From: Candidatus Woesearchaeota archaeon
GTDB lineage: Archaea; Nanobdellota; Nanobdellia; Woesearchaeales; GCA-2686295
DNA: 64,000 nucleotides
NCBI GenBank assembly: GCA_013202845.1
Contig: JABMPT010000003.1
Span: 1-64,000, forward strand
Direction of reading: 5' to 3'
Shown: in pieces, positions 17,027-25,157 of the stretch
Layout: every line of letters starts with the position of its first letter
Numbering within the stretch: the first letter of the stretch is position 1
The notes under the pieces: generated by a model
Told to the model about the DNA's origin: nothing
The model's database searches: none
Seen by the model: the letters and a program-made list of their open reading frames with translations, nothing else
Program-made: the position numbers and the translations under genes

Positions 17027-18239
17027 TTTTCATTATAACTGAGAATTCTTTCAACATATCTCTCACTTGCTGCTTTACGAGTTTTGGATTGATTCTTTCT
17101 ATCTTGTGACCTGAGTCTTCTATCTCTCGTTCTTTCTCTTTGACATTAAGTTTAGCATTTTCAAGAAACGATTCCTGCTCTGATATGTTCATGACGGATG
17201 TATTAGACAGTAAGTTTTTCTTGTTTTCTTTTTCTTTATCAAAAAGTTCTTGGAATTTTTCCCTTAACTTTGTTAACATTTCTTTACTGAGGTTATCTAT
17301 TTCCTCTTTTGTCTTTTCTTCTTTTTTATCTTTTAAGCCCAGATCTGCTAATGATTGCTTCATCTTACTAAGGACTTCAAGTATCTTCAGTGGTTCGTCT
17401 TCAAGCAATGCCTTTGTTGGATCATCCAAGTATTTCTCTATCAGTGCTTCATTCAATGACATCCTCTTGTATTTTTTGAAAGCTTTTTCCAGCGTCGAGA
17501 AATGAGCAATTAACTCTGTTTTTTTCTTCTGTATTTCTCCTTCTGCTTTTTCCTTCTCAGATTTCAACCTTTCATAATCCTTATAACTACTACTGTTTCT
17601 GAGTTTGGATATTTTCTTCTCAGTTGAATTCTCCTTTTTCTTTAACTCTTTAAGTTCTTCTTCTTGCTCCTGCTTTAAAGTTTCTAGATTTGCCAATGCC
17701 TCCTTGGAGTTCTTGAACTCCTCTAGTTTTTCTTTTAATTTCTCTACCTTGTGCAAGTTCTCTTTTTCTATCTCCTGCCTGAAATCGATTGCCAAGTCTT
17801 CAATTTCTTTTATTTTCTTGACAACTGCTACAAGCTCTGACTCTAAAAACTCCTTCAGAACAAAATAGCTCTTCTGCGTTTCTTCACTTAAGCTGTCAAG
17901 GTCTTCTGTGAACTTTTTTGAGAATTCTCTAATCTTCAAATAGTCTCCCGGAATCCTTAGATCATCTAAGAACTGGTTTATCTTCCTTAAATAATTCTTC
18001 CTGTTGCCTTCCATTATATGCTTTACTCTTTCAGGTATGTTCTCGTTTAGCAATGATGCTTGCTCTAGTTTTTCCAAAAGCTCTCTTGCCTCTGAAATTC
18101 TGGATTCTATATGATTTTTTAGGCTCTTTACTTTTGTGTCTAATCCTTTATCTTCAAGATGTCTCTCTATCCAAGCATCCACTTCACTAAATTTTACTTC
18201 CTCTTCTTTTTTCTTTTTTAGAAAATCAAAAAACCCCAT
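17019..18239 (-). CDS. Long coiled-coil protein
   Basis: 406 aa, almost all charged helix with heptad-like runs, such as 'ETLKQEQEEELKELKKK' and 'KLKEKLEEFKNSKE' in residues 125-260. It opens 'MGFFDFLKKKKEEE', a short amphipathic or basic N terminus seen in many unrelated DPANN coiled-coil proteins that may touch the membrane. There is no ATPase motif, so it is not an SMC. Residues 260-330 are a less regular helical region. Function unknown. It is co-transcribed with the NIP7-like gene and diverges from rnp4. Confidence 0.7.
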   Translation of the reverse strand: MGFFDFLKKKKEEEVKFSEVDAWIERHLEDKGLDTKVKSLKNHIESRISEARELLEKLEQASLLNENIPERVKHIMEGNRKNYLRKINQFLDDLRIPGDYLKIREFSKKFTEDLDSLSEETQKSYFVLKEFLESELVAVVKKIKEIEDLAIDFRQEIEKENLHKVEKLKEKLEEFKNSKEALANLETLKQEQEEELKELKKKENSTEKKISKLRNSSSYKDYERLKSEKEKAEGEIQKKKTELIAHFSTLEKAFKKYKRMSLNEALIEKYLDDPTKALLEDEPLKILEVLSKMKQSLADLGLKDKKEEKTKEEIDNLSKEMLTKLREKFQELFDKEKENKKNLLSNTSVMNISEQESFLENAKLNVKEKEREIEDSGHKIERINPKLVKQQVRDMLKEFSVIMKNG

Positions 18240-18312
18240 AGGCGGTTAGAACTATTAGTTATTTATAATGCTTTTGCTAAAATTTTTATAATAAGAACTC
18301 TTTTATAGCTTC

Positions 18313-18624
18313 ATGGTAAGGAAATACTCTAAAAAAACAGCTGACCATCTAAACATTGCAAGAGAGCGTATCGATAAGCTTTTCTCTCAAGCAGATGAAG
18401 TTTTTAGTGAAAATCCTGAGCTGGCAGACAGGTATGTTGATCTTGCTAGAAAGATCGCTATGAAATTTAAAGTCAGACTAAAGTCCGAGTATAAGAGGAA
18501 GTTCTGCAAGCATTGCTATAAATACCTTAGATCGGGTGTAAATGCTAGAGTGAGAACTCAGAGTGGCAAACTTGTTTATTCCTGTTTCTCGTGTAAAAAA
18601 TTCTCTCGTTTCACACTGAAATAA
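18313..18624 (+). CDS. rnp4: RNase P protein component 4 (Rpp21/Rpr2)
   Basis: 103-aa archaeal Rnp4. An N-terminal helical part with 'ADRYVDLARKIAMKFKVRL' binds partner Rnp1 in the known family. A zinc ribbon uses Cys65, Cys68, Cys91 and Cys94 in 'KFCKHCYKYL' and 'VYSCFSCKKF'. It assists the RNase P RNA in tRNA 5' maturation. TTTTTATAATAA lies about 25 nt before the ATG (leaderless). Followed by two tiny ORFs. Confidence 0.93.
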   Translation: MVRKYSKKTADHLNIARERIDKLFSQADEVFSENPELADRYVDLARKIAMKFKVRLKSEYKRKFCKHCYKYLRSGVNARVRTQSGKLVYSCFSCKKFSRFTLK

Positions 18625-18709
18625 TATTGTAACTACTAAAAAATAGTTAAAAAACGAAAGATTTAAATATTAGTTCTAACATTTTGACTACTATTCAGAG
18701 GTGAAAAAA

Positions 18710-18811
18710 TTGAGTCTGACTGATGTGGTTGATAAAGAAGAGGTTTCAGGAGAGCTTAAAAAAGAAGCTCGAAAAACAAATTATCAGGAAGAATTGAGGA
18801 CTTACGAATAA
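18710..18811 (+). CDS. Tiny acidic ORF, TTG start
   Basis: 33 aa ('MSLTDVVDKEEVSGELKKEA...'). The TTG lies 6 nt after GAGGTG, and an upstream CGAAAGATTTAAATAT (18655-18670) reads as BRE plus TATA. Both make translation plausible despite the small size. In-frame GTG at 18701 is part of the Shine-Dalgarno, so less likely. No homology recognised. It may be a leader peptide for the next ORF, 1 nt downstream. Confidence 0.45.
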   Translation: MSLTDVVDKEEVSGELKKEARKTNYQEELRTYE

Positions 18812-18812
18812 A

Positions 18813-18950
18813 ATGCAAGACCAACTATTAATGGAAGAGGAAGAGGAGATAAAACGAATAAGAGACAATAATCATAGAAAAGATATAAACGACCTTAATA
18901 GAAAAAACCTTTCCCAAGACGAGATGGACGAGATATTCTGCGAGTATTAG
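18813..18950 (+). CDS. Tiny acidic ORF upstream of bud32
   Basis: 45 aa, Glu/Asp/Asn-rich and helical ('LLMEEEEEIKRIRD' ... 'LSQDEMDEIFCEY'). The ATG follows the preceding stop by one base, so translation is probably coupled. It is missing from the ORF track because of size. Not recognised. It could be a small regulatory or antitoxin-like protein, though no toxin partner is adjacent. Confidence 0.45.
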   Translation: MQDQLLMEEEEEIKRIRDNNHRKDINDLNRKNLSQDEMDEIFCEY

Positions 18951-18988
18951 CAAAACCCTTTTAAATTTCTAATTTTTCTACAAATTCT

Positions 18989-19567
18989 ATGAAAAGAATA
19001 GGCGACGGTGCAGAAGCTATTATTTACCTTGATAAAGACAAGGTAATAAAGAAAAGAATAAAAAAGAGCTACAGAATAAAAGAAATAGACGAAGTTCTAA
19101 GAAAAAGCAGGACAAGAGCAGAAGCCAAGATTCTAGAAAAAGTTCCTGTCAAAGCTCCGAGATTGAAAAAAACCGACAGAAAGGAAACCTTAGAGATGAG
19201 CTTCATAGAAGGAGATAAGATTCGCGATATACTAGATAAAAAGCCTTCTTTAGCAAAAGAAATAGGAAAGAAAGTTGCAGCGATGCACAACTCCGGCATA
19301 ATCCATGGAGACCTAACAACTTCAAACATGATTCTGAAAGAGGAGATTTACTTCATAGATTTTGGGCTGTCGTTTTTTTCAGAAAAAATAGAAGACAAAG
19401 CAGTAGACATCCATCTATTCAAGCAAGCATTAAAGAGCAAACACTACAAGGTTTGGGAAAAAGCATTCAAGGAATTCCTAAAAGGATACAAGGATGCAAA
19501 GGATTACAACAGAGTTATAGAAAGATTCAAAATAGTTGAAGAAAGAGGAAGGTATAAGAAAAAATGA
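18989..19567 (+). CDS. bud32: KEOPS complex kinase/ATPase Bud32
   Basis: 192-aa minimal protein kinase-fold subunit of KEOPS, which with Kae1 makes tRNA t6A. Marks: short Gly loop 'IGDGAEAIIYL', Lys in 'VIKKRIKKSYR', 'RTRAEAKILEK', 'MSFIEGDKIRD', catalytic 'IIHGDLTTSNMIL', metal-binding 'FIDFGLSFFS', and C-terminal 'IERFKIVEERGRYKKK'. Archaeal Bud32 may be fused to Kae1, but here it stands alone. CTTTTAAATTTC about 25 nt upstream is the likely promoter. Its stop overlaps the next start (ATGA). Confidence 0.95.
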   Translation: MKRIGDGAEAIIYLDKDKVIKKRIKKSYRIKEIDEVLRKSRTRAEAKILEKVPVKAPRLKKTDRKETLEMSFIEGDKIRDILDKKPSLAKEIGKKVAAMHNSGIIHGDLTTSNMILKEEIYFIDFGLSFFSEKIEDKAVDIHLFKQALKSKHYKVWEKAFKEFLKGYKDAKDYNRVIERFKIVEERGRYKKK

Positions 19568-21240
19568 AATTATTGAAAATCCTAATACTGATGATTCTTC
19601 TAGTTCCTTTTGCTCATGCAAAGACCGGACATATGAACCTTTTAACAGTAGGAGGTCCTGATGAAAAAGGAGGAGTGGCTGATCTTTATCTTGAAGTCAA
19701 GCCAGGAAGAGGAACCATATTCATTGATTCATTTCCTCTTACAAAACTTGACACACAGATATCAACCAGATTTGCAAACGAAGTTGCTTGTGATTTTTTA
19801 GACAAGGATTGTTCAAGATATGACTTCTTCTACACAATCAGGGCAAAAGCTAGTATTGTTGGAGGACCAAGTGCTGGCGCTGCAATTTCAGTCCTAACCA
19901 TCAGTGTTTTATCAGATCTCGAATTAGATGAACAAACAATTATGACAGGAACCATAAACTCCGGCGGATTGATAGGGCCAATCGCAGGCATAAATGAAAA
20001 GATAAATGCAGCTATAGATAATGGTTTTACAAAAATAATAATACCTAAGTGGCAATCAGAAGTAAACATATCCAAGATACAAGAGAAAAACCTTACTGAG
20101 AAAATCACAGTTGTTAAAGTAAAGAATCTAGAAGAGATATTGTACCATTTCACTGGAAAAGATTTTTCAAAGAACAGTGAAGAAGTATTGGTTTCAAAAG
20201 AATACTCCAACAAAATGACTGAAGTTGCAGATATTCTCTGTTTAAGAAGCAAAAACATTCTTGAAAAGGTAGAGAAATCGAACAGCAGCATTTACATCAC
20301 TGCAGAAGATTTCTTAAACAAATCAGAAGACGCAAAAATTGAAGGTTATTATTATGCAAGAGCGAGTTATTGTTTCTCAGCAAACCTAAGACTCCGAGAA
20401 ATAGAATTCTCTGATAAAAGTATTGAAGGGTTACAAATAATATTCAACGAAACCAACAACGATTGGAAAACAATCAACGATGAAACCAATGAAAAAGAGC
20501 TGATTAGTTTATCAAATCTAGAAACATATATGATAGTAAAAGAGAGATTATCTGAGTCAAGTCAATATCTTGGTGAAATAGAATACCACAATATTTCTTA
20601 TCCTCTTCTTGCCTATGCAAAAGAAAGACTTTTTAGTGCTGTTGCTTGGTCAGAGTTCTTTGCTTTACAAGGTAAGAAAATACAGCTGGATGAAACATAT
20701 TTAAAACAAGGTTGTTTAAAGAAAATTGCAGAAGCAGAAGAGAGAATCAATTATGCTGAACTTTATCTGCCAGGATTCCTTGAAACTTCAAAAGACGATG
20801 TTGAGTCTGCTCTCAGCAGACACGATGAAGGAGAGTTTGCAGTATGCATGTTTAAAGCAAGCAAGGCAAAGGCAGAAGCAAATATTCTGTTAACTGCTCT
20901 TATGATCGGCGAAAATGAAACAGAGAACATTGTGAGGGAAAAACTTGAAGCGATAAAGAAAATAATAAATGAACAAGAAGCAAAAAGCATATTTCCAATA
21001 CTTGGTTATAGCTACTTTGAATATGCCAACTCATTGATAGATTATGATGTTGTTTTAAGTTTGACTTTTGCAGAGTATTCTTTAGAGCTAAGCAAACTAG
21101 ACATGTACTTTCCAAGCAAAAGAAAATTTGATTTAAACATTGATTTTATCGGACTTAAAATATTCGCATTTGGATTCATAATTGGAGCATCTGTTGTCCT
21201 GCTCTTCAACCTTAGAAAGAGAAAGAAATCACGATTTTAA
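19564..21240 (+). CDS. Secreted/membrane-anchored Lon-like serine protease
   Basis: 558 aa. Signal peptide (1-19, 'LVPFAHA-K'), then a Lon proteolytic domain at about 20-200 with catalytic Ser103 in 'GGPSAGAAISV' and Lys146 in 'AGINEKINAA'. Their 43-residue spacing matches the Ser-Lys dyad of Lon. There is no AAA+ module. The middle (200-515) is helical and unrecognised. A C-terminal TM 'FAFGFIIGASVVLLF' with a basic tail anchors it, so the protease faces outward. This matches archaeal S16-family proteins of unknown substrate. Translationally coupled to bud32. Confidence 0.85.
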   Translation: MKLLKILILMILLVPFAHAKTGHMNLLTVGGPDEKGGVADLYLEVKPGRGTIFIDSFPLTKLDTQISTRFANEVACDFLDKDCSRYDFFYTIRAKASIVGGPSAGAAISVLTISVLSDLELDEQTIMTGTINSGGLIGPIAGINEKINAAIDNGFTKIIIPKWQSEVNISKIQEKNLTEKITVVKVKNLEEILYHFTGKDFSKNSEEVLVSKEYSNKMTEVADILCLRSKNILEKVEKSNSSIYITAEDFLNKSEDAKIEGYYYARASYCFSANLRLREIEFSDKSIEGLQIIFNETNNDWKTINDETNEKELISLSNLETYMIVKERLSESSQYLGEIEYHNISYPLLAYAKERLFSAVAWSEFFALQGKKIQLDETYLKQGCLKKIAEAEERINYAELYLPGFLETSKDDVESALSRHDEGEFAVCMFKASKAKAEANILLTALMIGENETENIVREKLEAIKKIINEQEAKSIFPILGYSYFEYANSLIDYDVVLSLTFAEYSLELSKLDMYFPSKRKFDLNIDFIGLKIFAFGFIIGASVVLLFNLRKRKKSRF

Positions 21241-21242
21241 AA

Positions 21243-21292
21243 CCCTGGAAGATTCCAAGAAAAATGGAATCTTCCCGGGAAAAAGAGGTGAG
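21243..21292 (+). other. Strong hairpin plus GAGGTGAGT element, copy 2
   Basis: A 15-bp stem with one mismatch, CCCTGGAAGATTCCA (21243-21257) and TGGAATCTTCCCGGG (21265-21279), with 7-nt loop AGAAAAA, followed by AAAAAGAGGTGAGT. It begins two bases after the Lon-like gene stop. GGTGAG can also pair with CTCACC about 50 nt downstream. Copy 1 is at 14044. No sensible ORF follows (GTG frame stops after 5 codons), so the Shine-Dalgarno-like run is not serving an obvious gene. It could be a terminator, RNA-stability element or small RNA. Confidence 0.5.
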
Positions 21293-21402
21293 TATTAATT
21301 GTTGAGAATTGCTTTAGAAATCCATCACCCTCCCTTTGATCTCACCAATATTTAAGATATCAAATAAAATATATAAATGTTTCGATTTATATCCATTCTA
21401 GA

Positions 21403-21924
21403 ATGGTAACAAATCAAAAATGCTTCGGATGTAGACAAAAAGCAAGCATTAAACTGAGCTATACAAAGAGAGAATACTGCGATAAATGCTTCCTTAAGCT
21501 AATTGAAAAAAGAGTTAGGAAAGACATAAGAATTAACAAGAAGATTAAAGAAAAAACTATTGAATTGCTAAATGATAATTCTAAAGAGTTTTTTATTGCA
21601 AAGACTTTATTAAACAATATCTTTGGAAAACATTTAGCAATAAAAGAAGTTAAGAATCCTTCTAAAGAAACCATTATTCCAACAAACCTAGACAGGGAAG
21701 TAAAAAGAAATCTGAAAAACTATTTAGAAAATAAAAATAATAAGAAAGATCATAAAAAAATCTTGGATAACGTATTAGAAGAAGAAATAATCTTTCTTTG
21801 TAAGGTAAAGAAAATAAAAGTTAGCAAGAAAGAAGGGAAAAATTCTCTAATAGAAGAAGTCGAGAAGGAATACCCTGGCACAAAATTCGCTTTAGCTAGA
21901 AGCTTTGAAAAAATATTTCCGTAA
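21403..21924 (+). CDS. Zinc-finger protein resembling TtuA/Ctu N terminus
   Basis: 173 aa. It opens with a Cys4 zinc site 'CFGCRQKA...YCDKCFLKLIEKRVRK', very similar to the N-terminal zinc finger of TtuA/Ncs6/Ctu tRNA 2-thiolation enzymes. It ends 'EEVEKEYPGTKFALARSFEKIF', reminiscent of their C-terminal region. But the PP-loop ATP site (SGGKDS) is absent and the middle is only about 100 Lys-rich residues. It may be a degenerate Ncs2-like partner subunit. This is inference from pattern only. Confidence 0.5.
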   Translation: MVTNQKCFGCRQKASIKLSYTKREYCDKCFLKLIEKRVRKDIRINKKIKEKTIELLNDNSKEFFIAKTLLNNIFGKHLAIKEVKNPSKETIIPTNLDREVKRNLKNYLENKNNKKDHKKILDNVLEEEIIFLCKVKKIKVSKKEGKNSLIEEVEKEYPGTKFALARSFEKIFP

Positions 21925-21964
21925 TTACAAAATTAGAAATTTTGAATTTCGAAATCACGACTAT

Positions 21965-21982
21965 TTCGAAACTCTTCCGGAA
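21965..21982. promoter_or_regulatory. TTCGAAA-TTCCGG element, copy B
   Basis: TTCGAAACTCTTCCGGAA, nearly the same as copy A at 3536. A further ATTTCGAAAT palindrome lies about 15 nt upstream. It is 16 bp before the ACATATAAAG TATA box of the PLD lipoprotein gene, a good position for an activator or repressor site. Confidence 0.4.
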
Positions 21983-22025
21983 AAAGTTGAAAATAACATA
22001 TAAAGAGCTTTAAAGAAATAATTCT

Positions 22026-22922
22026 ATGAAAAAAACGGCATTAATAATTTTACTAATACTAACAGCTTGTTCAAGCATTCCTAAAGAAAAAGGGAGAATA
22101 GAAGTTTATTTCTGCCCATCAGATGACTGTGAAGAAATTCTTATTCAAAACATTTTGAACAGCAAAGAAGTGAAATGCGCGTTCTATGACTTAAACTTGG
22201 AAAACTTAAGTTATGCCCTTAAAAACCATGAAGTGCTAGTTTTTGAAAAAAACTATGATGGCTTTGGAACAAGGGTTAAAAGCAAAGGCTTAATGCACAA
22301 CAAGTTCTGCATTTTTGACAGAACAAGCATAGTTACCGGCTCCTTCAACCCAACATTTAACGGCAACTTCAAGAACAACAACAACCTAATCATAATAGAA
22401 TCAACAACGTTAGCAAACAACTACTTAGAAGAATTCGAAGAACTAAAAAAAGATTATAATAAAAAAACTAAAAATACACGAATATTTTTCAACAATTTCC
22501 GCATAGAGAATTATTTTTGCCCAGAAGATGATTGCCAAAAAAAAGTTCTAGAAGAATTAATGAAAGGAAATGAAAGTGTTTACTTTATGACATTCTCCTT
22601 TACAGATAAAGAAATAGCTAAACTGCTTGTCGAAAAGAGCAAGATTATAAAAGTCGAGGGAATAATGGAAAAGAAAAGAATAAATATGAAGTACAATGTT
22701 TTCAAGTTTTTGAATGATTCGGGAGTGAATGTTTTACCAGACAACAATCCTAGAACTATGCACCACAAAGTGTTCATAATAAACAACCGCACTGTAATAG
22801 TTGGAAGCTATAACCCAACCAAAAGTGCTAATGAAAGAAATGATGAGAATATATTAATAATACACGATAAGAACGTAGCTGATAAGTTTATAGAAGAATT
22901 TTATAAAATAAGAAATTATTAA
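22026..22922 (+). CDS. Phospholipase D-family lipoprotein (possible nuclease)
   Basis: 298 aa. The N terminus 'ALIILLILTACSSIP' carries a lipobox Cys, so it is likely membrane-tethered outside the cell. Two PLD repeats each have an H-x-K motif: 'MHNKFCIFDRTSIVTGSFNP' (about residues 91-110) and 'MHHKVFIINNRTVIVGSYNP' (about 240-259). Both are followed by the G-S-x-N-P/T strand of PLD nucleases (Nuc/EDTA-resistant type). The Asp of HKD is replaced by the 'FD' or 'NN' context typical of short family members. It may degrade external DNA or act on lipids. Confidence 0.85.
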   Translation: MKKTALIILLILTACSSIPKEKGRIEVYFCPSDDCEEILIQNILNSKEVKCAFYDLNLENLSYALKNHEVLVFEKNYDGFGTRVKSKGLMHNKFCIFDRTSIVTGSFNPTFNGNFKNNNNLIIIESTTLANNYLEEFEELKKDYNKKTKNTRIFFNNFRIENYFCPEDDCQKKVLEELMKGNESVYFMTFSFTDKEIAKLLVEKSKIIKVEGIMEKKRINMKYNVFKFLNDSGVNVLPDNNPRTMHHKVFIINNRTVIVGSYNPTKSANERNDENILIIHDKNVADKFIEEFYKIRNY

Positions 22923-22946
22923 AAATAATCTACATACTTGAACTTC

Positions 22947-23852
22947 ATGAAGCACACTTTCAATGTCACTGCAATCATTCTCAGCATTTTCTTCTTGACC
23001 CAGATTGTTGGTTTGTACTTGGTTAATGAAGATATATCAAGCGTTCAAAACATAAACGGAACCATTGTTATCGAGCATCAGGATACTTCTATAGGTGCGA
23101 GGCCTGATACAACAGGTGCAGAATCATTTACCTATGTCGCTATAGCGATAGTAATAGGAACTCTTCTTGTCCTTTTGATTATGAAATATAACCAAGTTCT
23201 TTTGTGGAAAACTTGGTTCTTCTTGGCAGTTTTCTTTGCTATCAGCATAGCTCTTGGAGTTGTGATGAGCTTTGGATGGGCATTCTTGATAGCGTTCATC
23301 TTTGCATTGCTGAAGATGTTCAAAAAAAACATCTTAACTCATAACTTAACTGAAGTGCTGATGTATTCTGGGCTTGCAGTTTTGCTTGTCCCTTTGTTTG
23401 ATCTCTTCTGGATGTTTGCATTGTTAATAGTTATCTCATTATATGACATGTACGCTGTTTGGAAGAGCAAACACATGGTCAAGATGGCCAAGTTCCAGGC
23501 AAAAAGCAAATTGTTTGCTGGTTTGATGATACCTTATGAAGAGAAGAAAGGAGTTAAGTTACAAATTCCTGACAAACCTGCTTTACATGGCAAGAAAAAA
23601 GTGAAGAATGCAATACTTGGTGGAGGAGATGTCGCTTTTCCATTGATATTTTCAGGAGTTGTCATGGAGAGTCTTATAAGACAAGGAGTTTCTCAAACAA
23701 TGGCTTTTTTTCAGACAAGCATTATAAGCATTATCGTGACAGTAGCTGTTTTCGGTTTGTTTGTGTTTGCAAAGAAAGATAAGTTTTATCCTGCAATGCC
23801 TGCAATAACTACTGCTTGCATTGTTGGCTATTTGATTGTTCTGATTTTTTAG
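22947..23852 (+). CDS. Presenilin-like intramembrane aspartyl protease (A22)
   Basis: About 301 aa, nine hydrophobic stretches. Catalytic aspartates are in 'VISLYDMYAVWKSKHM' (YD motif) and 'NAILGGGDVAFPLIFSG' (GxGD motif), and 'FYPAMPAITTACIVG' provides the PAL-like element ('YPAMPA'). This matches archaeal presenilin/signal-peptide-peptidase homologues, which cut TM helices. The track starts at TTG 22938. I prefer the ATG at 22947 because no Shine-Dalgarno favours the TTG. Substrate unknown. It overlaps the convergent metallo-beta-lactamase gene by 4 nt. Confidence 0.88.
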   Translation: MKHTFNVTAIILSIFFLTQIVGLYLVNEDISSVQNINGTIVIEHQDTSIGARPDTTGAESFTYVAIAIVIGTLLVLLIMKYNQVLLWKTWFFLAVFFAISIALGVVMSFGWAFLIAFIFALLKMFKKNILTHNLTEVLMYSGLAVLLVPLFDLFWMFALLIVISLYDMYAVWKSKHMVKMAKFQAKSKLFAGLMIPYEEKKGVKLQIPDKPALHGKKKVKNAILGGGDVAFPLIFSGVVMESLIRQGVSQTMAFFQTSIISIIVTVAVFGLFVFAKKDKFYPAMPAITTACIVGYLIVLIF

Positions 23853-24658
23853 AAAGAATTGAGCTTTCTCTGTTTTAATGATGCTGTGTAAGAGACAGGA
23901 TTAACCACTAATCCATCTTTTGCAGCAATCACTTGGCTTTTTGTCTTCTTCTGTATCTCTCTTGCTTCATATATTGGATCAGCATCCAGCATTTTGATTC
24001 CGAAATGAGTCAAGATTGCCAGTTTTGGCTTTGTTTTCTCTAGGAATTTGACAACATCTTCTGAATTCATATGCCCCTTTTGCCTAAGTCCAAGAGGATA
24101 TTTGCAGTTTATGATAATGACGTCAGATCCTTTGTGATCTGCAATCAGCTCTTTTGAATACTCTGTGTCAGAAGTGTATGAAACTACGAAATTCTGCGTG
24201 TAGAATTTAAAACCTATTGAAGTTGGAGTATGTTTGGCATGGGTAGCAACTATGTTGACATCGTTTATACCTATTCTCATTTCTGGTTTCATGGCTATGA
24301 ATCTTTCCACAAGACTTTTGTGGTAGTTTGACACTGCAGGTTTCTCCATTTGAGAGCCGTGAAGGGTTTCCTCATCACAAGCCAAGACTCCTCTCTTGTC
24401 AATGCCTGAGTAGGTCATTGCAGAAATCATTGAATTAAGTCCTGCTGTATGATGCAGATGGTTATGAGAAACTAATATAGCTGTGGTCTCTCTTGGATTG
24501 ATATCGAATTGCTTGGCTCTTACAATAGCTCCTGGCCCAGGGTCAACATGGAACTGATTATCTCCAAACTTAAAAACAATTCCTCCTGAAGCCCTAACCT
24601 GTTTTCCAACAACTATTGAATCTCCACCTGTGCCTAGAAAGACTATAGAGTTCTTCAT
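23849..24658 (-). CDS. Metallo-beta-lactamase fold hydrolase with altered metal motif
   Basis: 269 aa, RNase Z/PqqB-like layout: 'IVFLGTGGDS', 'FHVDPGPGAIVRAKQF', metal motif 'VSHNHLHHTAGL', then 'SYTSDTEYS', 'VIIINCKYPL' and 'LAILTHFG'. The canonical H-x-H-x-D-H has the Asp replaced by His (H-N-H-L-H-H), which would alter or lose the second metal site. 'HMNSEDVVKFLEKTKPK' is typical of archaeal MBL proteins in this group. There are no beta-CASP motifs. It may be a nuclease or phosphodiesterase. Substrate not inferable. Confidence 0.8.
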   Translation of the reverse strand: MKNSIVFLGTGGDSIVVGKQVRASGGIVFKFGDNQFHVDPGPGAIVRAKQFDINPRETTAILVSHNHLHHTAGLNSMISAMTYSGIDKRGVLACDEETLHGSQMEKPAVSNYHKSLVERFIAMKPEMRIGINDVNIVATHAKHTPTSIGFKFYTQNFVVSYTSDTEYSKELIADHKGSDVIIINCKYPLGLRQKGHMNSEDVVKFLEKTKPKLAILTHFGIKMLDADPIYEAREIQKKTKSQVIAAKDGLVVNPVSYTASLKQRKLNSF

Positions 24659-24721
24659 AATATTCCCCCAAAGATAAATATTTCTTAAAACTTAATAAAA
24701 TTTTCGGAAAAACAAACAATA

Positions 24722-24731
24722 CCTTTAAAAA
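24722..24731 (+). promoter_or_regulatory. TATA box of SRP RNA gene
   Basis: CCTTTAAAAA, about 25-30 nt before the inferred SRP RNA 5' end. A TTTTCGGAAAAA palindromic stretch lies about 20 nt further upstream. Confidence 0.6.
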
Positions 24732-24754
24732 CGACTTTCTCTTCGCTTTTCTCG

Positions 24755-25007
24755 CTAGACTGGGTGGCCCATCCTCACCTGTTACCGCAAATGGATGTCG
24801 GCGGAGTTGAAGCCTGAAGGGCGGCGTTGCTGGAGCCAAGAGTCTTGGCCGTACCGTCGACGTTTTGTCCTCTAGGATCGTGATTTTTATGAACTGAGTC
24901 AGATCAGGAATGAAGCAGCTCTAAATATTGATTATGGTGCTTAGAGGGTCGCAGGACTGAGGGAAAGTCAAGGTTGCTTTTGATTTTAGTTTGCGTCCAC
25001 CTTCAGG
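24755..25007 (+). ncRNA. Archaeal SRP (7S) RNA
   Basis: About 250-nt G+C-rich RNA in an AT-rich genome. The 5' domain has CTAG...TGGGTGG and CCTGTTACCG, the helix 3/4 loop motif. The S domain holds the near-universal helix 8 sequence GTCAGATCAGGAA...AAGCAGC (24897-24921). The 3' CCACCT pairs with 5' GGGTGG to close helix 5/1. It forms the scaffold for SRP54/SRP19 and targets the many secreted proteins here. Ends are estimated to within about 10 nt. Confidence 0.93.
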
Positions 25008-25034
25008 CGCGCACCTATAAAAACGAGGTTAAAG

Positions 25035-25157
25035 ATGAGTTTACTACCAAACTGCCCAAAGTGTGATAAAGGAACATTACTGCCTTTTTCTTTCAAAACA
25101 GATGTTTTCGAGTTATGGAAGTGCAGTGAATGCGGATTCAAGATTGAGAAAAGATAA
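25035..25157 (+). CDS. Small zinc-ribbon protein
   Basis: 40 aa with two CxxC knuckles, 'NCPKCDKG' and 'KCSECGF', 20 residues apart: a rubredoxin-like zinc ribbon. Too short for the ORF track. The ATG follows CGAGGTTAAAG (weak Shine-Dalgarno). Its stop overlaps the next start (TAATG). Coordinates were set to keep the frame with that junction. Function unknown. Confidence 0.65.
   Translation: MSLLPNCPKCDKGTLLPFSFKTDVFELWKCSECGFKIEKR

Noticed and set aside
24594-24839. Minus-strand 81-aa ORF overlapping SRP RNA
   Set aside because: Most of it is antisense to the SRP RNA 5' domain and the metallo-beta-lactamase start; no independent support.
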